Below are positions 35,329 to 47,447 of a DNA stretch of 64,000 nt, piece by piece. A program made the translations under genes and the position numbers. The stretch comes from Fomes fomentarius (taxonomy: Eukaryota > Basidiomycota > Agaricomycetes > Polyporales > Polyporaceae), in the NCBI GenBank assembly GCA_022606135.1, contig JABYQN010000007.1, forward strand, positions 558,001 to 622,000, written 5' to 3'. A model generated the notes under the pieces. That model was given only the letters and a program-made list of their open reading frames with translations, ran no database searches and was not told where the DNA came from. Numbering within the stretch: the stretch's first letter is position 1; each line of letters starts with the position of its first letter.

Positions 35329-37651
35329 CTACTCCTCGGAATATGCCAGAATCTTCCCCCTCAAATTCTCCATCCTTGGTTTGAACCGTGCGACGAAGTG
35401 TTGGGGATGTGCGAGTGCGCCGTCTTTGATAGCCAACGTGTCGATAGGATGCTTGGGATCCTCCGAGATATCGAACGCCCACAGGGCGAGCGCGGTGTTA
35501 ATGAAAACGGACCTGTGCACGACAGTGAGTGTCACCAAGTCCAGATGACTTTCCTCTAGGTGTATTGTGCATACCTGTCCGCGACATGCTGGCCGGGGCA
35601 TATTCTGACAGTGTAGTTCAGTGTCGAAGCTCTAGATAGTCAACAAGTCAACAAAGTGCTCACCTGCGTCCGAAGCCCCAGTTGAAGAATCTGAGATCGT
35701 CCCTGAGTTGTCCTTTCTCATTCAACCAGCGTGTTGGCTTGAATGCTTCTGGGTCCGGGAAGACATCTGGATCCCGTCCAATAGACCTATGATAGCATCA
35801 ACGTCCCCGTAAGCAATAGCGTCCGTCTCATTGGTATAGGTAGCACTCACCAATGACAACCGACGACCTCTGTTCCAGCAGGGATCACATAATCTTTCTG
35901 TGATCTCATTCAGCTAAGGCGCAGTCCACTTAACCAATATTTTACACGCACCCAGATAATGTCTGCTGTTGAACTATGCGAGATTCCTGTTGAGTTGAGA
36001 CAAGATGAGTCTAGTGTTGACACATCTTCGTCGATACTGACCTGGAGGCACAACAGGTCGCCATCTGTACAGCTCTTCGATATAAGCCCACAACTCTGGG
36101 AGCTTATTCTGATCGGCGAACGTTGGGACTGCAAGTATGTCAGTCCAGTGATAATTCAATGATAATGATTCCAAATAGACGAACTCCGCTCCCGTCCAAC
36201 GACAGCGTCCAACTGTGCTTGCACTCGTCGCTGTGCATCTGGATACCGTGCTGAAGCCATGACAAAGAACGCGAGCACGCCGCCCGTCTGGAGAAGTGTC
36301 AACTCTGGAGTGTGGGCTGAACGTGCGAGGAGGATACGTACGGTGTCTGATCCTGCACCGAACATTGAACCAGCGAGGTAGGCAAGCTCGTCATCAGAAA
36401 GTCCAAGCTCCTCTTGACTTTCCAGCAGGTACGTCACAAAGCACGGATTGACTTCATTCTTCACCTAATAGGCAATATATATCGTATGACAGGGATCTTC
36501 AAGAAGCTCGAGCGGAGATGCTCACCATCCGTTGTTTCACGGTGTTGACTTGATTCGAGAACAGTGCAAGCTCCTCTTCATGATACTGCCTGAGCTTCGA
36601 AGTGAACACGGGGATATGCTTGAGAAACGGATATGAGTCGACGAGGTATGCGCCAGGCCGAAGGGCGTTCCCCAGACGCGCTGCACATTTATTAATTGCT
36701 AATACTTCCGAGTCGGAGTATGAAGTCGGGGTCATCTTTCCGTACGTCAGGGACATGACGACGCTCGCAGCATACCTAGAAGCACAAATTTCACTGAATT
36801 GCCTCCATCGCAAGCGGCCAGGTACATACCTGCGTGCATGCTCAATATGCCTGTCCGGATCATCGAGAATGTCGAGGATGAAGTTGCGCGCATTGTACAT
36901 TTGGATCGGCTCATACTTCGCAGCACTCTGTGGCTGAAGCGCAGCATGCAGTGAACTTCCCGGATTGCACGTTCCGCACCGAGGGCAACATGTTCCAAGA
37001 CGGCGGAATGGGGGGAGAGATACGCAAAAACGGAGAAAGCAGAGTCAAAAGATAGACGCGTCAATACATTTCGTGTGGGAATGCGGGGTCAAAGGAAAGG
37101 AAGCTGGCCGCTACGCACCTTCTGAGCCGTCTGAGCCGTTCTCCGGCGCCGGTCATGAGGGTGCGCATGTCTCCGGAAATGATCTCACCAGCGGAGACAT
37201 ATCGCGGACGATCAGCCAGCTTGTGAGATTGCTTGACCATGATGTCAACGGCGGCCTGTGGGTAACACGAGAGCTCTTTCAATTTTCAAGGAAGTATGAG
37301 TGGAGTGCGCGATGCGAACCTGATGTCTGTTGATGACAACGACACGGCGCGAGCCATATCGCATGCTGAAGACGGGTCCGTATGTCTCGGCGAGCTCGTT
37401 GTAGTATCGGTAGGCACTGTTCAACATATGCATATGTCAGTCCCCTTCGGCTGGTGAGTCTCACGGCCCACGCACTGAGAAGTCGGAGGACTATTCCCGA
37501 ACAACCAATGCCCTGGGGGCCCAGGTGGAAGATGTCCTCGAGACTTCCCCCAACCCAACCCTCTGGTTATAAGATAGACGACAGCTGCGAAGGCCCCGAG
37601 AACGAGCGGGACAGCAGCGCAAGTAATTCGCACCGAGACACTATCAAGCAT
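35329..37651 (-). CDS. Cytochrome P450 monooxygenase
   Basis: This is a multi-exon gene from ATG 37649-37651 to TAG 35329-35331. The N-terminus has a membrane anchor (ITCAAVPLVLGAFAAVVYLI) and a proline hinge (HLPPGPPGHWLFGN). YYNELAETYGPVFSMRYGS and SHKLADRPRY follow. The I-helix is LAYLAGSMFGAGSDTTGG with the oxygen-binding AGSDT. The K-helix ExxR lies in YIEELYRWRPVVPPG. DPDVFPDPEAFKPTRWL is the PERF-like region. The haem-ligand loop is FNWGFGRR joined by splicing to ICPGQHVAD, with the Cys codon near 35596. The C-terminal end is ENLRGKILAYSEE. It should be an ER-anchored monooxygenase of the large Agaricomycete P450 group. Substrate and CYP family cannot be assigned by eye. All catalytic motifs are present. 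Confidence 0.88.
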
Positions 37652-39080
37652 GGTGAGAGGTGGTGCAAGGATGTGAGAAGGAGAAGGAGCGACGCACGTT
37701 TAATAGTGGGGCAACCTCTTTGTACACGGGCACACGGGCAACAGATGCTCGAATGCCACCGTTCAAGCGCATCCAGTTAGTGGCGCACCTTAACTTTCAG
37801 TGATGAACGAGCTGTGTGAGGTTCTGGCCGAAGAAGGCCGTCCCAGGCGAGCGCGCCGTCAAACAGAAGCACGGGGTACCTCTACTTCAGTTCTTCACAA
37901 GGTCATGAGGGCAGCGGGCGGCGCACTATGAGGGAATTAGGGTGCGATTTCCCCCCTTGAGGAGCACTCAATATAGCTTCGTGCAGGCACGAAGACGGTC
38001 GTTGGAAGGGTGGTTTTAGCTGCATTGGACCAATTAGAGGTCATCCATATTCAAGGGGCGGGATGATGGTATAGCCTGATAGTTTATCCCACTGAAGAAG
38101 TGAATATGAACGCTGGATGAGCACAGCCTACAAGATAGAACTCACAGTCTACCGCCAAAACATCGCAATCGAACCTTACTGTCGTCTATGCCGGCCGAGC
38201 GCGGTCAGCTAGAATGCATGGACAAAAGTTGGAAAGAGCGCACGTACATGAGAGAGGACGACTGAATGCGTCTATGTTGCTTAGCATCCCGACCTATGAT
38301 CATCCTGAAGCGTCAAACTTGTCCGTTAAGCTCATACCATTGCAACCTATGTCCTGTGCGCTCGGCTAGTGAATCAACAGCTGACTAGTCTCGTATGTCA
38401 TGTTGGCGCATACGCCGTTATAGTGTGAGCACTTCTCTGCGCGAGAGCCATCGCACATTCAGTCCAGTAAGCGTGAGGTTGAGGGTATTGGAGAGGGGGA
38501 CAAGGTTGTCTACGCTCGGACACGAACAGTTTGAGTGAAGTTATTTGCATGGCACCGAAGTTCGGACCCCAGACTCAGCGGATTTCTTTCTACGGCCCAA
38601 TTCACCCACGTCTTCCCATTCAACTGACACGTTACATGATCCAGCTATCAGCCCGACGTTGTATCACGGAGCACTGTGTGCTCTTAAGCTGAATCGATAA
38701 TCGTAGACTCCAGTTGTGACGATCACTGGAACACCTCTGGTGGTTCATTCTGTCGGAAGCATCATACTCAGAAGTCACGAAGTTCTGAATCTCGTGATGT
38801 TTCGAGATTATAGCTTGGTGACAGATCATGGGACAGCGCAATTCCCAAGGGTCACCACTTGAACTAGATCTGCTGAAGTTGGCCTGTGTACTTGTACTTC
38901 CGCTACCGTCCTACGAATAACTGGTCCCTGGCACCTCACACGATCCAATTACGTTGGAGATACAGTATAACCATTTGCCCAGAACAGGGATGTCCGTATG
39001 AGTCCTATCGTTATGGAATATAATGGTCGTGAGTGGCGCGGTCCGATATCGATCCATGACCACAAGGTTTCATCTACGCC
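37652..39080. other. Gene-free region of 1.4 kb
   Basis: It lies upstream of the P450 and downstream of the small Kre9-like gene. Open frames are under 100 residues without motifs. No tRNA or strong repeat was seen. Confidence 0.5.
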
Positions 39081-39580
39081 TCAGTCCTTGATCGTGAACT
39101 TGGGTGAGATGTTACCAGAATCTCCAATCACTAAAAAATTGTCAATCTATCGCAAGCAACAAACTTGGACGAGGGCAGCACTTACGCGATATGATATAGT
39201 TATCACGGACCTGGACGGCGGGAACGGTAACGTTAACGGCGCCGGCATTGATAGGGAAACCCACTGCGAGCGGGTGTGCTAGAGGAGAGAATTATATCAA
39301 GTCTGTTCTCAAACACAACATACTTGTACGGGTGATACTCACCGACGTCGAGATGCTCGTCGACACTGCCATCCTCCAGGTAACCGAGGAGAATCTCGCC
39401 GCTCTGACCCGCGCTCGCAGGAGGAATGGTAGAGACGTCCCAGGTAACGGTCTGGACGGAGCCAACAGTCCAAACGTCACCAGCGGCGGGGGAGGTGATG
39501 GGAGGGTGCGGGACATCGAGCACAGCGGCAGAGACACTGGTCGCAACAGCGGCGAGGGCGAAGAAGAACTTAGCGAACAT
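39081..39580 (-). CDS. Small secreted Kre9/Knh1-like protein, paralog 1
   Basis: Three exons (39343-39580, 39186-39278, 39081-39130) give 126 residues. A signal peptide starts at MFAKFFFALAAVATSVSAA. The mature part reads PPITSPAAGDVWTVGSVQTV then TWDVSTIP, ILLGYLEDGS, HLDVAHPLAVGF, VRDNYII and GDSGNISPKFTIKD. This matches the N-terminal Ig-like domain of Kre9/Knh1 proteins, which in fungi are Ser/Thr-rich, often GPI-anchored, cell-wall or beta-1,6-glucan-related proteins. Here the domain stands alone with no Ser/Thr tail or GPI signal. The layout matches the plus-strand paralog at 46811: exon 2 is 93 bases in both and both introns are phase 1. Function is otherwise unknown. Confidence 0.82.
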
Positions 39581-39663
39581 CGTTGGTTGGAGAAGATGGA
39601 GTATCAATGAGTAGGAGAGTCCAGAGAGCTGCACACTGTAGAGTGGGACCCTGTGAGGACACC

Positions 39664-39672
39664 CCTTTTATA
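39664..39672 (-). promoter_or_regulatory. TATA box of Kre9-like paralog 1
   Basis: On the minus strand this reads TATAAAAGG, about 85-90 bases upstream of the ATG. Confidence 0.6.
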
Positions 39673-40550
39673 CCTAGGAACTGGGCGTTCTCCGCACAAA
39701 CATGAAGGGTGTGATGTGATATGCTTGTGAAGAGAGGGTACTTGGGCATTACGACAAGAATATAGTCGGGTGATAACGCCGACGCATGTTGTCCTCCAAG
39801 TTGCTTGTATTCGGCGTCGATGCGGCTCACACCGCTATCAATAGTATGAAGGCCTTCAATCCCCGTGTCATGAAAGTTCAACTCACGTCTGCGAAGATCA
39901 TATTGCTAAAGGGGATAATATACTTGTAAAGAATCCCACTCAGTCGAAGATGCGGCCGCTGACGACAATGCTAACGAGACAAGTGTTGGCGTACCTCCGA
40001 GTCAGCGCCGCCTGACGGGACTTGCTTCCTATTCACATTCGCGGTATGACGGCATGTCAGAGCGCTTGGAAACGTACTCCGTTAGCTCGCGTGCGTAGAA
40101 GTCTTGGTGAAGAGATCGGCGTTAGAGGAGTTATATGTGAGCCGGCGGAGCTGTAAGGCACACGGTACTTAGATGAGAGCAAGCCGAGAGCTCTGAAGAC
40201 TTGTAGGATCAGTGTTACTCTCAGACTGGAAACACTGATTGCATACGCAACAGGAGCAGACTGGAGCACATAAAGGTTCCACGAGCTTTGTCTGGCGCTG
40301 CCATCGTGAGTGCGTCCACCGCAAACGCTGGAGTCCCAACTTGTCCAACTGGAAAAGGTAGATTCTAGGCAGGCAGCAGCATTAACGTTGCTAGAGCGTA
40401 TGTCGACGGTAATTCTGACCTTCAGCTTGATACAACTAGAGTGCCTTGAAGCTAGAGGCTTGGAATCGGATCGACGAGAGGCAAGAAGGGCTCTTCGGAC
40501 TCCGAGTCGGAGTGGGCGCTTCGCTGACGCGTTGCGACACGCCCCACGTG

Positions 40551-40575
40551 CTTTGACGCGTCAACAAAACGCGTC
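40551..40575 (+). promoter_or_regulatory. Possible MCB-like (ACGCGT) cell-cycle boxes upstream of RIF1
   Basis: Two ACGCGT cores occur close together about 155-180 bases before the Rif1 ATG, and another ACGCGT lies at about 40680. In fungi this core binds MBF at G1/S genes. The role here is inferred only. Confidence 0.35.
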
Positions 40576-40728
40576 AACAGAGCCAAATAATTCATCAAGC
40601 GCGGTGAAGGCTGAAGCGTCTAGCCACCCTTCACATTCCCATCCTCTTCGTCGTTGTCGTCGTCGCCGACAACGCCCGACACGCGTTTCCCGGCTTCCCC
40701 GCCGCGAACATCTTGACGACGCACCGCG

Positions 40729-43700
40729 ATGAGTCTCCCCACTCCTCCTAGCACGTCTCACCGAGACGAGAAGGAGAATCGCGCTCCCCGATTTGCACGC
40801 GTCTCCTGGTCGGAAACGCAGGAGTATCATTCGATCACTGCCAGTCCGCCTCGCACACTCTCGACGAAAGCGAGCGTGTCGAAGACTGGTCCATCTAGGT
40901 CAATCCTCAAGAGGACCGCACATCCCATCCTACCCCCACTGGACGAGAACGCCAAGGAGTCCACACCAGAACCGGAGGATCCTCTCGCTGATTTGCACTA
41001 TCTCGACAGCCCCGTTGCTCGTATCATCTCTTCAGACGCGTTGCTCCAACATCTCATCCAAGCTTACACGGATTTGACAACGCGTCTCCGTAGCTGTGTC
41101 TCTGGTAACACGGACGCCGACGCGTCTTGGCCTCTCTTCCAACCCCTCAGAAAACACCGTGATGCATTCGTCAAGGCTGTGGTGCGTGACATCTGCCAAG
41201 TGTTCATCGACCCTCTCGAGGGATCTGCGTCCGTCATGGACTCCCCCACGTCAACACGGGAACCCGCGTCGACGTCGTCGTTACCCTCTCCGCGAGAAAG
41301 CCCGAAGAAGAAGAAGCGGGGTATGTCTGAGGAGCAGGTAAAACGTGCACGCGACCTATGCGGCGTCTGTCATGCAGCAATGAGGTTGCTCGGCGTCGTC
41401 TTCACGCTGCCATCGCTGTATAGCCTCTTCTACGGTATGTGGTGATCCGTAGCAATGTCAAGGTGAAGCTGACACCCTTTGCAGAGGAAGAACTAGGCTC
41501 CATGTTGTCTCAGATTCTGGCCATTCCCTCGGCAAAGGAGCTTCCGACTCCGAACGCACGAAAAACATGTGCGCTGGCGATTTGGCTCATCCAAACACAG
41601 CGTCTACCAGTTGAGGTCCTCGAACCACTGAAGGAGCCCATCGCGTATGCACTTCATCGGGGCATCGGAGGCGAGCTCGGGAAGGAAGGAAAGAAGGGTT
41701 CCCAAACGGACGGTCTGAAGGTACGTACTGGGCTTGTTGGTGTATGTATATGCGCTGATTGTTCCTTAGGCTATTCACGACCTTGCGTTGTACCAGCCAA
41801 CAGTCTTCGTCCCGGCGTTCGCGCCTCTTATCGGCTCCGTACTGGCCAACCTGATGGCTCCCACCCTTGTTATACGCAACCAAGCGTGTCATGCTCTCGG
41901 TGGTCTCGCACTTGCTGCGGCCTCTCTGCCTCCCAGTGAGGCTCATACGCGCATGTCGACAACGGTAGCGTCTCGGTTGACGAAGTCGCCGGATCCCAGC
42001 CCTACAACACCCACAAAGCGAGTGGATGGCAGCCCTTCGAAAGATTCGGTCTTGGTTCGCACACTCCGCACGACACTTCAGGCGACGGACCCAAAGCACG
42101 CTGCGCAAGGGCCTGTATGGGCGTTCAGTGTGATTGCGCATATCGTGGTACTTCTCGGCCCTACGGTATACCTGCATTCGGAGATCACACGCACAATCGC
42201 TGCGCTATTCTCCCTCGGTATGCGTCATGCGAAGAGTTCCGTACGTGGACTCGGGTGCCTAGCCTGGCGTTCCATGACTTGGGCATTCTTCCGACCGCCT
42301 CACATCAGGCTCACTGTGGACACCGAGACTGACGGAGAAGAAGAGTCCGCCACAGAAGACGATGTCGTCGCAGAACGCAAGCAGCACGACGACCATCTTC
42401 GTGCGAACTTCAAGCTCCTTCCGTCCGTTGTGGATATGGGCGCCGGTGTCTCAACCGTTGGCGCGCTCCTAGGACAGGATGTCATGGACGACCTACAAGT
42501 CTTCGGGGCGATGCGTGTCCTGCGCACCATGAGCCGCAAGGGTGGGCAGACCTGCAAGGACGCCATGGACCTCACGCGACGCTTGTTGAGTGCCGCTGGT
42601 AGCTATGACATGGCGGAGCAGAAGGAGTGGGACTTCAAGAAGCTCCTCGCGCCGAACTTCTTCTCTGCGAATCCTGGTTTGCTGACTGCGGAATGGAGGG
42701 CTTTATCCTCGGCGGTGAAGCCTTTGCTTGATCAGTGCCCTCAAATATTGGATGTTAGGACACTATCGGCGGAAGAGGTTGCCTTCGAGGGCATGTGGGA
42801 TGAGTTCCTCGCAGTCTGGAAGGACGGCTTATCGGTGCTCCGGCTGTCGTGGGGTAGTGAGGAAGTCCCGGTAAGTTGCGTTTTCTATGTGGGCCACTGT
42901 TTGCTCATGGTTTCGTAGGGTGAGGTCAGGGAGATCTGGTTCAATCTCCTCAAGTGCAATGCAGCACCGCATCTCGGTAAGCCTCAATTACTCTGCAGAG
43001 TTCGAACGTAGAAGGACTTATCTATTCCAGACAACGAGGATTACGACAGTCTGGCGCAGCTGGCTGCGAGTGCCCGGGATGTCCTCATTGACATTCTGGG
43101 CGATTCGCAGCTTGACTTCACGATGCGCAAGGAAGAGCTCGGAGATGAGATACCCACATCTCCCGTCAAACCAACTTCTGTACGAGGCAAGAAGAGCGCG
43201 GATGAGCCCCTGCATGAGTCGCGCTGGAACTACGCTGTCAAAATTTTCCTAGTCCGCGACCTGTTCACAATTACACGCGCTGTCTTTCCCCCGGAGATCT
43301 TCGCCGAGCTCGCAGAAGCTGTCCTCAGGTATCTTAACGCCCAGGAGGAGAGCCTTGTTGGCGACGTTCAGTGTTCCGACGAGGTCCGCGAGCAATGGGC
43401 ATGTCTCTGTGCTGAAGCGGCCTTTGCCTGTGAAGTGTCTGTCGTGCAGGCCTTCTGGGAGAACTCGCTACGCAAGGGTCAGCGCGAGTCCGAATGGGAC
43501 GCGGATGTTTGCTCGGCTGTCTGGCAGGCATTCCTCGAGCGGTGGACAAGCGGCGGCACCGAAGGCTCCCGCAGTTGGGGAATGGCTGTCGTTTTGCTTT
43601 CTGCACCTTTCATCGAGTCTAATGGTTGGGAGATGTCCAACGAGGACGTCGACGCTTGGGACGCGTTCTTGCGACGCGCAATCGACACCGCTCTTGACCA

Positions 43701-45802
43701 CGGTATCGACGCAACCACTCTCGTCGACCAGGTTGCGGGTGTCGTGGCGACAAACCACAGTCCCTCATCGACATCTGCCGTGCGCGTGGCGGACTTGCTT
43801 TTGTCGAACGTAGAGATCGCCGATGCGCGCCAGGTGCCGATGGAGGTGTTCGAGTTTACCAACGATACCCTCAACGCTGCATATCCTCCGGCTCCGAGAC
43901 ACAAGATGACGTGCATGTGGCTGATCCGAACGCTCACGCGAGTCATCGATGGATGTCCCGTGGAGCTGTGCTTCTCGGTACTGGAGCTGTTCTTGGATGC
44001 CTTGCGCACTTGGATTGCAGACGACTTCCAGGTGTGCTCCGAGGACGAGTACTCTTCTGACGTAAGTGCATTTCTTCGGTCAAGCGTCGCTCATTATCTG
44101 AAGCTGTTGCCCAGATCCTTCCGTTGTACCAAACCGTGCTTGTGAGCATGCAGTCACTCCCCATCAACGTCAAGATGCTCGAGACGCTGGGTTCCCTCTT
44201 GGCCGCACCTTTCTGTGGACGCAAAGATAGGCATGCTGGAGCTGTTGAAGCATTCTCGGAGTTCTGGCAGGCTACATACGCTGAGGTCCCCGAGCCACCA
44301 ACTGGATATTCCGAGCCCATCTTGCAGTGCCTGGACGCCGTTGCTGAGGCGCGACTCGAGGAGCAAGAAGATGAGGCGAAGGTTGAGGACATGACTGTGA
44401 TTCGTAACGACCTCGACAGCCCCGTCTCTGAATGGTCCGCCCCAGCGGTGACCAAGTATGCGGGTGTCAGCGATGCGGTTGACGAGAGCTATGAGAGCGA
44501 AGACGAGGGTTCTGTCATTGTGCCTTCACCCGGGACGCTTTCTCGGATGTCGATACCGACACTCAGGCCCGCTATCTTCTCTCCAGTCAAGTCACCAGAA
44601 ATCGTCCGTGTTGCGCCCTCGACACCGAAGGCCAGTCCTCGCAGGCACGTATCTTCCCCGTCCCCTACCAGGGAACTTGGTGTGGCGGAGTCGTCTCCGG
44701 CCCGAGTACCTACAACGCCCAAACGATCGCCTGCTAAGGCCCATTCGAGCAAGGACAAGGAGAACGCCTCTCCTTTGCCTATGCTGTCGTCTGTCACCGA
44801 GCGTCTGGCCGCGCGATCGCCACTGCTTCTCGAGTCCATCTTAGGCAAGCGTTCTCGGAACGAAGACTCAGAGGAATCTGCATTGGGAGAAAAGATCTTC
44901 AAGAAGGGTCGTCTCGAGACATCGCCACTTGCGCCGTCGGCGTTCACCAACGTACAGGTCCATATGGTCATACACGACGGCTTGACGGCCTCCGAGGAGC
45001 TGTCTTCGGAGCTGGAGAAGCCGGTCGATGGGGACGCATCTTCGGGTTCGTCAGACACCCAGTTTGAGAGTGCGCCCAAAGAGACCACCCCTACGCCGGC
45101 TTCGCGCAAACGTAAGGGTGTCTTCCTCGACGCCGTCGAGGTGCCCTCTGTCGATGCGGTGTCCCGTACACGTCGTCGGCCCGGCCTTAAGTCTGGCCCA
45201 TCCACTGAAGTTGATGGTGATGCGCCCGCCACTGAGGAGGCTCCCCAACCGACACTCAGGCGTACACGTTCAGCCACTAAGCTCCTTGGCAAGCAGGCGG
45301 ACTTCCAGCGGCTCGACACGCCGAAGAGGCGGCGGATGAACCGAGCACGGGAGTTGCGTGAGGAAGCTGCGCAGATGTCGTCGCCGCTCCGTTCCATCCG
45401 TGATGCTCCACTCTTTGGCAGTGGTAAGTAAACCAATCCTCCTGTAGTGAAGTTGTCAAGTTCGATCTGCTTACTTCATGCATCCCGATAGATGACTCCA
45501 TCATGGTCGCTTCGCCGCACGATGTGGACGATCTCCCACCATCGGACGATGATCCGCTCATTGGACAAGTAACGCCGCACCGTCTGGTGTCCCCCGCCTT
45601 GCGGCGCGTCCACCACATCGAATTCAACTCCGACCCCCCGAGCGACGATTCGAACATGTCGAATAGCCCAACCAGCCAGCGCTTGACGCGCAAGATTGCC
45701 AGGCTAGGTAGTGAACGACTTGCGAGGCCAACATCGTTGCTCGCAATGCGACCACGCTCGCGAAGCGCATCTTCTTCTTCCGCGCTCGGAAGTGATGTGT
45801 GA
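40729..45802 (+). CDS. RIF1: Rif1-like telomere/replication-timing protein
   Basis: Seven exons (40729-41434, 41485-41720, 41770-42870, 42919-42976, 43031-44061, 44115-45423, 45492-45802) sum to 4752 bases, 1583 residues. The N-terminal tail carries an RVxF-type motif (RVSW, residues 24-27) and SILK (58-61), the two PP1-docking motifs known in Rif1. An alpha-helical HEAT-like Rif1_N domain follows (about 80-1130), for example QPTVFVPAFAPLIGSVLANL and IRNQACHALGGLALAAAS. The C-terminal third is disordered, Ser/Pro-rich, with many SP/TP sites, and ends in basic segments. By family knowledge Rif1 brings PP1 to origins and telomeres to oppose DDK and sets replication timing. Two KEN sequences are present (codons at 40771 and 44757). 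No defects were seen. Confidence 0.85.
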
Positions 45803-46638
45803 TGCGCCGTCTGCGCAGCGCTATTTCCGGAGATTGATTATTGAACCCTATTGAACCCCACTTTCTGCTAGTATGGATTTATGAAAGCCACACCGCACCT
45901 ATCCTCTCCACAAGTTAGTTCACGTCCCGTTCGCTGTCGATAGTTTTGTCCCACGTCCCACAAGTAGTCAAGGTTGCACATATATCGTAACGCACTGTAC
46001 AATAGTCAAACGTCATCCTCTTACACCTGTATATGCTAGTAGCTAGTAGTATCAGTTCATGCACGCACATGTCATTGTCCTTGTCAATGATGCATCCATT
46101 ATCCGATCTTCATAGTCAGCTTCACCATTCGGGCCAGCTTCGGACTCGTTCCCCGGCTTGCCATTAGTCGTGACGATTATGAATGTGCAGCGCGACGGCA
46201 TCTCGGGTTTCAAAGAGTGATCGTTGCGACCGGATGGGTGTTAGCGTTAGACGCGTAGCTGGCTGTAATGTTCTCCACGCTATCCCCAACACCGCCACCG
46301 CTATCCGATGTGGAATCAGAATGCTGCTCCACTCAACAGGTGACATTCATTTTGCCGCATTGCTGCAGCTGCTCATTGACTGCCCGTGACATGCAAACAA
46401 ACAAGGTGAGCACTACCCATGTGGGGTGGCCAGTGCTCAAGAGACTTCACAGCACACATATCCGTGGTCTGGGAAGACCAGACGCGGTGAACGCTTCTCC
46501 GGGAAGCGGCGGCGGACGACCCACTAAACGACGTCCGCTAATGACACCATATGCGACGGAAGTTGTATTACAGCAGATGACCTTACTTATCCCGAGCAGC
46601 GCTAGCACCGCGCGAGACCGCGGCGGCGTCGGAAGACG
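45803..46638. other. Spacer 3' of RIF1
   Basis: No gene was recognised. It contains the 3' end of the Rif1 transcript and the promoter approach of the second Kre9-like gene. Confidence 0.5.
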
Positions 46639-46647
46639 TATATAAAC
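46639..46647 (+). promoter_or_regulatory. TATA box of Kre9-like paralog 2
   Basis: TATATAAAC lies about 165 bases upstream of the ATG at 46811. Confidence 0.55.
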
Positions 46648-46719
46648 GCACCTTTCGGCTATACGAGGGCCTCCCATCGTCGCCCGTGCTCTCTGTCCCT
46701 TCACGACTTCCCCCCCCGT

Positions 46720-46747
46720 CCTCCTCCTCCTCCTCCTCCTCCTCCTC
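46720..46747 (+). repeat. CTC trinucleotide run in 5' leader
   Basis: A pure pyrimidine run of CTC units lies between the TATA box and the ATG. Such tracts are common near fungal transcription starts. Confidence 0.85.
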
Positions 46748-46810
46748 TGTAGTCTCGCAGTCGTTCTTTGCTCCGGCACCTCACTCCTTAACAAAACGAT
46801 ACCAGCCGCC

Positions 46811-47447
46811 ATGTTCGCCGCCACCAAGCTCGTTGCCGCCTTCTCCATTCTCGCCGCCGCCGCCTCTGCGGTGTGCGCCGCGCCGGCTGTCTTCAACCCC
46901 CAGGGCAGCAAGGTCGACATCGTCTTCCGCCCGCCCATCACCGCCCCCGTCGCCGGGGACGCGTGGACCGTCGGCTCCGTGCAGACCATCACCTGGTCGA
47001 CGGACGACATCCCTGAGGAGAACAAGCTGCAGACTGGCCTCATCCTCCTTGGCCACGTCCAGGACGACGACACGAACGAGCACCTCGACGTCGGTACGTG
47101 ATTGTTGTCCTGTTTTGCTTTCCGTGAGCGTTCGGTGGTTCTGACGAAGGTTGTCTTGTTTTGTTTTGTTGTTGTGCGGTGTAGCGCACCCCCTTGCGTC
47201 GAACTTCCGCATCACTGACGGTGCCGTCAACGTGACGGTCCCCGATGTTGAGGCCCGCGACGACTACATCATCGTCCGTGAGTTACCATCCCGCGTCGTG
47301 TGTGTTCATGTTCATGGCGCACAACTGATGCACTTCTCTCTCTCTCTCTTTCTCTGTGCAGTCTTCGGTGACTCGGGCAACGCCTCGCCCAAGTTCACCA
47401 TCACCGCCGCCGACCTTAGCGAATCCACCAGCATATTCACCGCTTGA
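46811..47447 (+). CDS. Small secreted Kre9/Knh1-like protein, paralog 2
   Basis: Exons 46811-47093, 47185-47277 and 47362-47447 give 153 residues. The signal peptide is MFAATKLVAAFSILAAAASA. The domain reads RPPITAPVAGDAWTVGSVQT then TWSTDDIPEENKLQTGLILL, EHLDVAHPLASNF, VNVTVPDVEARDDYII and GDSGNASPKFTI. This is the same stand-alone Kre9/Knh1 N-terminal domain as the gene at 39081, with a longer leader before the domain. The strong TATA box and CTC-rich leader suggest high expression. It is probably extracellular or cell-wall associated; exact function unknown. The two paralogs point away from each other with Rif1 between them. Confidence 0.85.

Larger units (their letters stand above)
39581..40728. 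other. Divergent region between the small secreted gene and RIF1
   Basis: A TATA box for the minus gene lies at 39664-39672. Near 40540-40580 the sequence has several ACGCGT-type boxes (GACGCGTCAACAAAACGCGT), which resemble MluI cell-cycle boxes and could control the Rif1 gene. No other gene was recognised. Confidence 0.4.
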
